A DNA stretch of 64,000 nt from Fibrella aquatilis (GTDB lineage Bacteria > Bacteroidota > Bacteroidia > Cytophagales > Spirosomataceae). Every line of letters starts with the position of its first letter. Positions within the stretch are counted from its first letter, which is position 1. The translations under genes and the position numbers were made by a program. The notes beneath the pieces were generated by a model. That model made no database searches. It was not told the origin of the DNA and saw only the letters and a list, made by a program, of their open reading frames with translations. The stretch spans positions 310,001 to 374,000 of the forward strand of contig NZ_JAFMYU010000002.1 of assembly GCF_017353255.1 (NCBI RefSeq), given 5' to 3'. Positions 30,701 through 39,100 of this stretch are shown one piece after another.

Positions 30701-33095
30701 TACGGCCACGCTTTCGCCCACCGTATCGGGTACGGCCACACCGCTGGCTTCAGTCACGGTGCTGGGGCCAAATGGTCAGTCGTGCATCACAACAGTTTCG
30801 GCTTCAGGCACCTACGCTTGTTCAAGCCTGACGTTTGCGGCGGGTCCAGCCTCGGTGACAGCCCTTGCGGCTAGTCCGGGAGGAACGTCGGTGCCTGTCG
30901 TCAGCAGCTTCACGGCCATTGCGCCACCAAGCCTGACGGTCGTCAACCCCGGTCCACAGACTACAACTACGCCAACGATTGCGGGCACGGCCACGCCAGG
31001 CAGTACGGTCGTCATTACCGGTCCTGGTCCAGTCACGCTCTGCGCCACAACCGCCTCAGCATCCGGCACGTTCGCTTGTCCGATCAGCTTAACGGCGGGT
31101 CCAAGCACGTTGACAGTGACGGCTTCTGGTCCGGGCGGTACTACGTCGGTGCCCCTGACGTTTACGACCGTGGCGGTTCCGACCATCGCGATTGTGAGTC
31201 CGGCCAATAACGGTACGGCCACTACCAGCCCCACGATTTCGGGTACGGCCACGCCACTGGCCTCAGTTACCGTGCTTGGCCCCAACAGCCAGTCATGCGT
31301 AACAACGGTCTCTGCATCAGGTACCTACGCTTGTAGCAGCCTGACGTTTGCCGCCGGTCCGGCCTCGGTCACGGCCCTTGCGGGTAATCCGGGAGGAACG
31401 TCGGTGCCTGTCGTCAGCAGCTTTACGGCCATTATGCCGCCGAGCCTGACGGTCGTGAACCCCGGTCCGCAGACGACGACCACGCCTATCATTTCGGGTA
31501 CGGCCACACCAGGCAGTACGGTGGTGATTACGGGTCCCGGTCCGGTGGTGTTGTGTAGCACAACGGCTTCAGCATCAGGTACATTCGCCTGTCCGGTGAG
31601 TGTAACGGCTGGGCCAACTACGCTGACGGTCACGGCATCGAATCAGGCTGGTTCGGTAGCCACACCGATCACGTTTACGGCCACTGCTCCGCCCACGGTT
31701 CAGATCCTAAGTCCGGTGGTGGCGCTCACGTCGTCGCTGGCTTCGGGTACGGCCACGGTCACGCAGGTGGTGTCGGGTACGGCCACACCGGGTAGCATTG
31801 TTACGCTCAAAGGCAACGGCAACACGCTGCTGGGTATCACCTTCGCCGACGTATCGGGTGGGTTCTCATTCACGGTTAACCTGCCCGCCGGGCCAAGCAG
31901 TAATACCCTGACGGCGGTGGCTAACAATGCCGGTGGCAGCAGCCAGCCCAGTCAGATACGGCTGGTAGTGCCGGGCGTTATCGTACCACCAACGGTGCTG
32001 ATTCAGAGTCCGGTAAGCATCACGACCACGGCTACCCCGGTCATTTCGGGAACAGCCACGCCATTGGCCTCCGTCACCCTCACGGGCGGCAGCGGCTCAA
32101 CGGGCGGACCGGTGGTGGTAACGGCCTCGAATACGGGTGCCTGGAGCGTGTCGAGCATGAGCTTCGCCGTTGGTACACAGACCATTACGGCCACGGCCAG
32201 CAACTCAGCGGGTAACGCAGTCGCCTCGGTCAGCACCTTCACGGTGGTGGCTGCGACCAATACGCAGGTGGCCATTCCGATTCGGGTGTTCCTGCAGGGG
32301 TCGAAGGTGAACTCGTCGACGGCCACGCCTGGTCTGATGCGCGACGACCTCCGCCGACTGGCCCTGATTCCATCGATGGAACCCTACTCGGCCATGGGCT
32401 ACACCCACGTGGGTGGCGGCGGTGGCGAGATGATCGCCAACTACAGTTCGGTGATGTCGGTGACGGGTGCCAATGCGGTTGTCGACTGGGTAACGGTCGA
32501 GGTGCGCAGTTCGGCTAATCCGGCCACGATTTTGTCTACCCGCTCGGCCCTGTTGCAGCGCGATGGCGATGTGGTGGGTACCGATGGCGTCACGCCGGTG
32601 CAGTTGAGCAGCCTTACCCTCGGCGGGTCGTATTTCGTGGCCATTCACCACCGGAACCACCTGGGCGTGATGACCAAAACGGCCCTGCCCATTACGGCAG
32701 GCATGCCCACCATCGACTTCACGTCGGCCATTACGCCAACCTACACCTTCAGCATCACCGACCCTCGCAGTCGGACGGTGGCGCAGGCTACGGAAGGCGG
32801 CTACCAGGTCATGTGGGCGGGTAACACGTCGGGCAACGACAACGTGGTGATTCAGGGTGGCGACAACGACATCGACCCGATCTCGTTCGACATCCTGGGC
32901 TTTGCGGGCAACACTGCCGGGCTGGCCAACTACGTGCGCAGCAACGTCTACCTCAACACTGACGTGGACATGGACGGGCAGGTAATTTTGCAGGGGGCAG
33001 GCAACGAACCCGACTTTATCATCTTCGAGGTGCTCACCCACCCGAACAACCCGTACAACTACACGAACTACATCATTCAGCAGCAGGTGCCCTGA
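24738..33095 (+). CDS. giant surface protein with about 26 Ig-like repeats and a dockerin-like C-terminal domain
   Basis: 2785 residues from the ATG at 24738, which gives a proper signal peptide (ending TTAWAQ); a TTG frame extension to 24684 was discarded. Two ~95-residue Cys-containing units (about 36-235) precede about 26 bacterial Ig-like repeats of 75-90 residues (about 236-2507). Each has a SGTATPG-type motif, and most have a Cys pair. They alternate between two subtypes, (T)VAIVSPANNGTAT and SLTVTSPV or SLTVVNPGP. The C-terminal domain (about 2508-2785) contains LMRDDLR, LLQRDGDVV, HRNHLGVM and two acidic repeats (GNTSGNDN...DNDIDPI and DVDMDG...GNEPDF) that resemble calcium-binding dockerin loops. 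A nearly parallel C-terminal domain ends the next gene. The repeats suggest a stalk that projects a terminal domain; adhesion is inferred. Confidence 0.9.
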   Translation: MMHTIKDPIRAGRSYWAMLLLSLLCFTTAWAQTPTLPAVPTACDYTTEPANITLTAQNVPVGYSTVYVLVNMTSGLIVQTNATNPIFTGVSRGLYYAVAAHYKGTLSNAQAGKLISDVFSSEQCLTYGPTLALKVCAPAGSCDYAVAPTSLTFTANSVPGGVATTYVLVDEATNLITQTGSTPTFSNVPAGDFAVTSVHYTGSLTALTAGNTLYSVTTQNVNCLSVSNTIHIRVCNSPVAITGPPNGGVVATTNPVISGTASPNASITVTGGPGSTGGPCITTANSSGNWSCPSLTFTAGPQSVTATDGSTSAVSGFTVAPPVSPTIAINSPAPGSLVATTNVPVSGTATPGATVVLSDATNAILCTTTATAGGSYSCLVSLTPGSNTITATASNSGGTASTSTNVTAVAPPTVAIASPANGGTATTSPTILGTATPLASVTVLAPGGQSCVTTASASGTYACSSLTFAAGPASVTALAGNVGGTSSPAINSFTAVGPPSLTVTSPVNISTTTTPTIAGTATPGSAIVITGPGPITLCSTTASASGTYACALTAPLPTGQNTLTVTASGPGGSTSVPVTFTTVAQPTVAIVSPANNGTATLSPTVSGTATPLASVTVLGPNSQSCVTTASASGTYACSSLTFAAGPASVTAIAANTGGTSSPVVNSFTAIAPPSLTVTSPVNVSTTTTPTIAGTATPGAIITIMGPGPVTLCSTTASASGTYACALTAPLPTGQNTLTVTATTPAGTTSVPVTFTTVAPPTVAINSPLANTQIPLSPTVSGTATPGASVTVSGPSGQLCSTTATASGTWSCSVTVPAGLQTLSAVASNVGGVSNTATVSVTAVAPPTVAILSPVTGTTVGTTAAISGTATPGASVTVSSPGNTPVIVIANSSGVWSVPANSLVFPLGPGGTPNQTTITAIAQNGGGVSAPSTVTVTAVGPPSLTVTSPVNVSTTTTPTIAGTATPGSAIVITGPGPVTLCATTASASGTYACPVSVTAGTNTLTVTASNPGGSVATPITFTAVAPPTVAIVSPANNGTATLAPTVSGTATPLASVTVLAPGGQSCITTASASGTYACSSLTFAAGPSSVTAIASNTGGTSVPAISSFTAIAPTSLTVVNPGPFTTTTPTISGTATPGSTVVITGPGPVTLCATTASLSGTFACPVSVTAGPNTLTVTASGPGGSIAVPVTFTALAPPTVRILSPVTGSTVAVATTISGTATPGALVNLYGNGNVFICSSIATVSGSFSCPASLSPGSNTITAIASNVNGTSAPDRVTLTAVASPTLVVAPTGPQTNTAPVISGTATPGSTVVITGPGPVTLCATTASASGTFACPVSVTAGPTTLTITACNVAGCASSPLTITALDPPTVAIVSPATNGTATLSPTVSGTATPLASVTVLGPTGQSCVTTASASGTYACSSLTFAAGPASVTAIAANPGGVSSPVVSNFTAVGPPSLTVNSPNSTSTTTTPTIAGTATPGSAIVITGPGPVTLCSTTASASGTYACALTTPLPTGQNTLTVTASGPGGSTSVPVTFTTVAPPTVAIVSPANNGTATLAPTVSGTATPLASVTVLAPGGQSCITTASASGTYACSSLTFAAGPSSVTAIASNTGGLSNTAVNSFTAIAPPGLTVTSPVNVLTTTTPTIAGTATPGAVITILGPGSTVLCSTTVSTSGTYVCGPLAPLPTGPNTLVVSASNPGGVTSLPVTFTVVGPPTIAIVSPANNGTATLSPTVSGTTTPLASVTVLGPNSQSCVTTASASGTYACSSLTFAAGPQSVTAIAGNTGGTSAPVVNSFTAIGPPSLTVVNPGPQTTTTPTISGTATPGSTVVITGPGPVTLCATTASASGTFACPVSVTAGPTTLTVTASGPGGTTSVPVTFTALPPPTIQILSPVTGSTVAVSQVVSGTATPGASVALYGPTPGNPNGLLCTTTANFAGVFSCTVNLLPGSTTLTAVASNINGTAQDKVTITVVGQPTLAIISPATGGTATLSPTVSGTATPLASVTVLGPNGQSCITTVSASGTYACSSLTFAAGPASVTALAASPGGTSVPVVSSFTAIAPPSLTVVNPGPQTTTTPTIAGTATPGSTVVITGPGPVTLCATTASASGTFACPISLTAGPSTLTVTASGPGGTTSVPLTFTTVAVPTIAIVSPANNGTATTSPTISGTATPLASVTVLGPNSQSCVTTVSASGTYACSSLTFAAGPASVTALAGNPGGTSVPVVSSFTAIMPPSLTVVNPGPQTTTTPIISGTATPGSTVVITGPGPVVLCSTTASASGTFACPVSVTAGPTTLTVTASNQAGSVATPITFTATAPPTVQILSPVVALTSSLASGTATVTQVVSGTATPGSIVTLKGNGNTLLGITFADVSGGFSFTVNLPAGPSSNTLTAVANNAGGSSQPSQIRLVVPGVIVPPTVLIQSPVSITTTATPVISGTATPLASVTLTGGSGSTGGPVVVTASNTGAWSVSSMSFAVGTQTITATASNSAGNAVASVSTFTVVAATNTQVAIPIRVFLQGSKVNSSTATPGLMRDDLRRLALIPSMEPYSAMGYTHVGGGGGEMIANYSSVMSVTGANAVVDWVTVEVRSSANPATILSTRSALLQRDGDVVGTDGVTPVQLSSLTLGGSYFVAIHHRNHLGVMTKTALPITAGMPTIDFTSAITPTYTFSITDPRSRTVAQATEGGYQVMWAGNTSGNDNVVIQGGDNDIDPISFDILGFAGNTAGLANYVRSNVYLNTDVDMDGQVILQGAGNEPDFIIFEVLTHPNNPYNYTNYIIQQQVP
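25447..32260 (+). repeat. DNA-level tandem array of ~250-bp Ig-like repeat units
   Basis: About 26 units follow each other, largely as an alternating two-unit super-repeat of about 500 bp. Some copies are nearly identical far apart: about 27838-28030 and 29386-29578 match at an offset of 1548 bp (six units) with only a few substitutions. Such an array is prone to copy-number change and gene conversion. Open frames on the opposite strand across it are by-products of the repeat composition. Confidence 0.9.
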
Positions 33096-33108
33096 TCGGC
33101 AGCAGATG

Positions 33109-33139
33109 CCGTCTCCCGCCACGAGTGGGCGGGAGACGG
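33109..33139. terminator. intergenic GC-rich hairpin between adhesin genes two and three
   Basis: Perfect 12-bp arms (33109-33120 and 33128-33139) enclose a 7-nt loop, 13 nt after the stop of the Ig-repeat gene. A short T-rich stretch follows (CATTATTCAT), so weak termination or mRNA 3'-end protection is plausible. Confidence 0.55.
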
Positions 33140-33171
33140 TCATTATTCATCGTACTGAAAGCAAGTCCATT

Positions 33172-36100
33172 ATGAAACCAGGACATCTACTCACCTCCTT
33201 GCTTTGCTGCCTGCTGATCGTGTTGATTGGGGTAAAAGCGGCCTCGGCTGCTGCACCACAGGTAGTCAAATACAAACTTACCCGCGACAATACGGGCACC
33301 TACCGGGTCTACATGACGGCCACGGCTTCGTTCACGTCGTCGGGAGCACCCAGTGCTCGGATCACCACGGGTCAGGTGACGGTGGTGGTGCCCACGGGTA
33401 CGCTGCTCAACCTGCCCATGGGCACGGGTACGCCTACGGTGGCTAGCGTGGCCAACATGAACTGGGCCGCCAACACCCGCATAGACCAACCCGCAGAAGA
33501 CCCGACGCACGATTTTATTTCGTTCGGGTTCAGCAATGCGGCTTACACGGTCTTTAACATCACCGCCAACACCGACATTCTGTTGTTTTCGTTTACCGAC
33601 AACGGTACCTGTCCGGGACTGGTACGACTGCATGAAAATACAGTCAGCCCCTCGGCCGACTTGTTTCAGGGTGGCTCTACCAGCACCACGCCGGGCAACC
33701 AGCTGTCTATTCTGGGCAACGGCCTGGGCAATGCCTACGCGGGCACCTACGGCAGCGCCACCAACTGCGGTCTGGGCACGCCCGACCTGATCTCGACGGT
33801 GGGGCCGGTGCCTTCGCTGACGGTGGGGCAACCCGCCAGTTTGCCCGTGAGCCTGAGCAACATCGGCACGGCCTCGGCGGCGGGACCACTTACGTTTACC
33901 AGCCTGTTGCCGCCGGGTATTAACGCGCCCGTGTCGTTTACGTCAAACGGCTGGGGGTGCACCACCGCAGCACAAACCGTAAGCTGTTCAAATTCAACGT
34001 CATTGGCAGCGGGCAGTAGCTCGGCCTTTGCTATACCCATTACCCCGCAGCCGGCTTCGGCGGGTACAACGCCCACATTTTCGGGCACGGCTGGCAGCGC
34101 CAGCCCCGACGCTAACACCGCCAACAACATGGCCCCACCCGCAGCACCTGCCCAGCCTGTGGCCCCCGCTGCTACTACCGTTACGCCGGGAAGTCCTTGT
34201 TTGTCAGGTGATTGTGGTACGAAAATTCGGTACGGGCTAAAGGCCATTTCGAACGGCAATAGCTTCACCTACACCGTCTACATGAAGTCGGCCACGGCGT
34301 TTACGGGCATAAACGCCCTGGTGTCTACGGCTCAGGTGACGGTGCGCGTACCGGGTACGGTGACGGTGCTGGCCAACCAAGTAAACCTACAGGCGGGCAT
34401 GAACTGGGCGCAGAATGCCTCGGTGCCTAATCCGGTTGAAAACCCGGCCTACTCCTACATTTCGCTCGGCTACAGCAACGCCAACAGCAACACCTTTGTG
34501 GTGGGCAGCAACGTCGAAATTCCCCTGTTCAGCTTTGAACGGGCGGGTAACTGCATCGGCGACGTGGGCCTGTGGAGCAGCACCGATCTGCTCACCTTTC
34601 CCAACCAGGAAAGCGCCAACGTGGGCAACGCCATGACCATGTTTGGCTACGGTAACTCAAACGCCTACGTCTGCAACTACACCTGTCCCATTGCCTGCCC
34701 CAACCCGGTGCTGGCCCTGGTGAAACAGGCACCGCCTACCATTGCCCAAAACGTACCCTTCAGCTACACCTTCACGGTCAATAACAGCGGCAGCGGGGCC
34801 TCTTCGGGCCTGACGAGCGTGGTCGATGTGTTACCCACCGGCCTGCAATTCCTGTCGGGTGGGGGCAACGGCTGGTCGTGCGCGGCGGTAGGGCAAACGG
34901 TGTCGTGTTCGTCGGCTACGCCCATTTCGGCGGGTGGCAGCAGCCCATTTACCCTGCTCGTGAACCCCACGCTGGCGGGCGGCCTGGCCAACTCGGCTAC
35001 ACTCACGGGCGGCGGGCAAACCTCGGCCATCGCGTCGGCTCCCTGTGCGCTGTGCCCGCCCGGTTCCACTACCTCAACAGTACTTGTGCAACCCGCCGAT
35101 TTGGCCATTGCCATTCAGCAGCCTGCCAATCTGGTAGCTGGGCAAGCCACGGCGCTCAACCTGACCCTGACCAACGTGCTGTCGGGTGTAGCAGCTGGTC
35201 CTCAGTCGATTACGCTGACGTTGCCTGCGGGTGTCAGCGCCCCGACCACGTTTACGGCGGCGGGCGGCTGGGTCTGCACCACCACCGGCCAACTGGTAGT
35301 TTGCCAGAATCCGGCGAGCCTGTCCTTATCGCAAAGCCTGTCGCTGGCCATTCCCATCACGCCCTCGGCGGCGGTGATCGGGCAGTCGCTGAGCTTCGTA
35401 GCCACGGCGGCGGCAGCGTCTAACGAAACCAACCTGGTCAACAACAATACCTCCATTACCACTACGGCACTGGTAACCGGGGTTGACTTGGCTCTGTCGT
35501 TTGGTGCACTCAGCGCCATTCAGCCCAGCGTGCAGTTTCTGCTACCTGTGACCATTGGCAACGTGGGTGCGGCAACGGCTTCGGGTCCCTTAAACCTGCA
35601 ACTGAGCCTGCCAGCGGGCTATTCGCTCAACGCGTCGGCTCTGCCCAGTGGCTGGGTGATGACCGCCTCGGCGGCGGGTGCGGGGGGGAGCACGGTCTAC
35701 AGCCTCACCAATGCCAACGGCGCGGGCATCAGCGGCCCGGCGGGCAGTATCAGCTTCTCACTGCCCGTGGTGCCCTCGGCATCGGTGACGGGTTCGGCTA
35801 CCTTCAGCGCCACGGTGGCCCCGCTGGCTTCCGAAATCGTACTGGCCAACAACAGCAACACCGTTACGGCCCCGGTGGGTACGCCCGACCTGAGTGTGGC
35901 GTTCGTGACGCCCGTGCCCACGTTTGTGGCCGGGCAACCCGCCACGGTGCCTTTTGTGCTCACCAACGTAGGTACAGGCATCGCGTCGGGACCGCTCACC
36001 ACGTCGATCACGCTTCCGGCCAATTTCGCACTGAACTCGTTTACGGCACCGACTGGCTGGGTACTGCAATCGTCGACCAACAACCCTGGCGGCACTACTA

Positions 36101-39100
36101 CCCTGGTGCTGGTCAACGCGGCGGGTAGCCTGAGCGCGGGCCAAAGCCAGACCATCAGCCTGGCCCTCACGGCGGGTGCGGCTAGTGGCGGACAGGCCGG
36201 ACAGATCGTCGTCAGCGCCGCGGGCGTGGCAGGCGAAGTGGTGCTGGGCAACAATACTACCAGCACCAACACCAACCCGCTGGCTCCCAATGTGGCGGTT
36301 AACGTGCTGATGCCTAGTTCATTCACGGCCGGTCAGCCTTCCAGCGCCAGTCTTGTCTTTACCAATACCGGTTCGGCGCCCTACACTGGTCCGTTGAGTA
36401 CGCAATTAACCTTGCCCCCCGGCGCTACGCTGGGGCCGCTGGCTCCGGGTTGGGTGGTGCAGTCGCAGACGACCAACGCCAATGGCAGTATCTCCTATGT
36501 GCTTTTCAACCCGTCCGTGACGCTCGGGATTGGCAGTACGCTGACGCTGCTGGCACCCATCACGCCCGCGGCCAACGTGCCCGGACCCCTGTCGGTGACG
36601 GTGGTGACGCCAACGAATCCGGCCGCTCCGTCGGGGGGGAGTACCACGGTGGTGGCTGGCCCGGTGCCGGTGCAGATCCCGACCGCGCCCAACGTATCGG
36701 TGGCGGTGGGGGTACCCTCGCCCACACTCACGGTAGGCCAAACGTCATTGCTGCCCATCACGCTGACCAACAACGGCAACGGTCCGGCCACGGGGCCCAT
36801 CAGCACAAGCATTACCCTACCCGCGGGCCTGAGCCTGAACCCCGCGCAGTTGCCACCGGGCTGGGTCATTGGCGGCACCTCGCCGGGACCGGGTGGGTCT
36901 ACGATCTACACGTTGGTGAACACTACGGCCTCGATTCCGGCGTCGGGAGGGACACTCTCGTTCACGCTCCCGATCACGGTAAGTCAGCCTGCGGCGGGCA
37001 CCACGCCCACCATCACGGTGGTTACCCAGCCCACGGGTCAAACCGCCCCCGGCACGGGTAGCTACGTTAGCCCATCCATTACGGCTCCTAACCTGCTGAT
37101 TACCATTGGTCAGCCGTCGCCCGCGCTGGTGGCAGGTCAGCCTTCGAGTATTCCGCTGACGCTGCAAAACATGGGCAACGGCCCGGCGTCGGGGCCACTG
37201 TCTATGCCCTTCACACTGCCCGCCGGGGTGTCGCTGAACACGGCGGCCCTGTCGCTGCCGTCGGGCTGGACCTACACCACGGCGGCTGGTCCCGGTGGCA
37301 CCACCATCGTCACGTTCACGTCGGTTAACGCGGCTGGCCTGGGTGCGGGTGGTTCGGTGACCATCAACGTGCCGGTTATTCCAGCGGGCAGCACGGTAGG
37401 TACCACGCCGGTGTTCTCGGCCACCATTGCCCCCGTCAACGGCCAGACGACCTCGGCCACGGCTACCATGACGACCCAGGTGGCGGTGGTGGCTGGCCCG
37501 GCTCCCGACCTCAGCATCAGCGGGGCACCGGTGAGTTTCACGGTAGGCCAAACGTCGCTGCTGCCCGTCTCGATTCTGAACAATGGTAATGGCTCCGCTA
37601 CGGGACCGATTACGGTACAACTGGCCGTACCCACGGGTATGAGCCTCAACGCCAGTGTGTTACCCGCTGGGTGGTCGCTGGCATCGACGTCGGCTATTTC
37701 GGGTGGTTCGCTCATTACGCTGATTAACAACAGCCTCACGATAGGGGCGGGGGCCACGGCCACGCTCAACGTGCCGCTGGTGCCTGCGCCGTCGCTGGCG
37801 GGCACCACCATGACATTCGGGCTGGCAGTGCAACCCGTGGCGGGCGAACTCGTGACGAGCAACAACACCAATTCGGTACAAATCACCGTGCCCGTGGCGG
37901 CTGTGGCCGTGCCTGACCTGAGCATTAGCGGTACGCCGGTAAGCTTCACGGTAGGCCAAACGTCACTGTTGCCGGTCACTATCCTGAACAGCGGCAATGC
38001 GGCCGCCGGTGGTCCGCTCACTATTCAGGTCGCCGTGCCCACGGGCCTAAGCCTCAACGCGGCGCAGCTGTCGGGGGGGTGGTCGCTGGTGTCATCGTCG
38101 GCTGTGTCGGGTGGTTCGCTCATTACGCTGGTCAACAACAGCCTCACCCTGAGTCAGGGGCAAAGTTCGGTGGTGTATGTGCCCCTGGTGCCGGGCGCGG
38201 CTCTAGCGGGTGCCACCATGACCCTGGGCCTGGGCGTCAATGCCGTGGCGGGTGAGGTAAACGTGAGCAACAACACCAGTTCGGTAGCCATCAACATGCC
38301 GGTGGTAGCGGGTCCGGCCCCCGACCTCGCCGTGTCTATTCCGGCGCAATCATTTATGCTGGCGGTCAACACCACCTCGTCGGTATCGTTTAGCGTGGTC
38401 AACGTGGGCAGTGTCGGGGCGGCAGGTCCGCTGACGCTCCAGTTTGCCATGCCCGCTGGTTTCTCTACCGCTACCAGCACGTTCAGCACGGGCGGCTGGG
38501 GCTGCGCCACGGTGGGCAGCGTAGTAAGCTGCACCAACGCATCGGGCCTGAGCGCGGGCGGCGGGTCGTTGCTGACTATGCCAGTGCGGCCGCTGGCGGG
38601 GGTGGCGGGGCTAGTGAACCCGTCGTTTGCCATCAACGTGGCGGGTGCTTCGGGCGAGACCAACCTGTTCAATAACCTGGCCGTGCTGAACATAACGGGC
38701 ACCGTGGCCGTGGCCGATTTGGCCGTGAGCTTCCCGGCGCAGTCGTTTACGCTGGTGGCCGGTCAGCCGTCATTGGTGAACATCCTGGTGCAAAACGTGA
38801 GCGGTGTGGCTAATGCTATGGGGCCACTGTCGCTGACGCTTGCCATGCCTACGGGCTTCTCGGCCAGCGCCGGTTCGTTTACCAGCAACGGCTGGGTATG
38901 CACGCTCACGGGCACCACGGTCACGGCCACTTACAGCGGTAGCCTGTCAGCGGGTGGGTCGCTCAGCCTGACGGTGCCGGTGGTGCCGCTACTGACTAAC
39001 TTGCTGAATCCCAGTTTTGTAGCCATCGTGGGCGCGGTAGCGGGTGAGCTTAACCTGGCCAATAACATCAGCCAGCTGAATTACGTCGGCATGGTGTTGC

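Noticed and set aside
26117-31633. Series of minus-strand frames of 100-260 residues
   Set aside because: They are repetitive reflections of the Ig-repeat array on the opposite strand and share its period.
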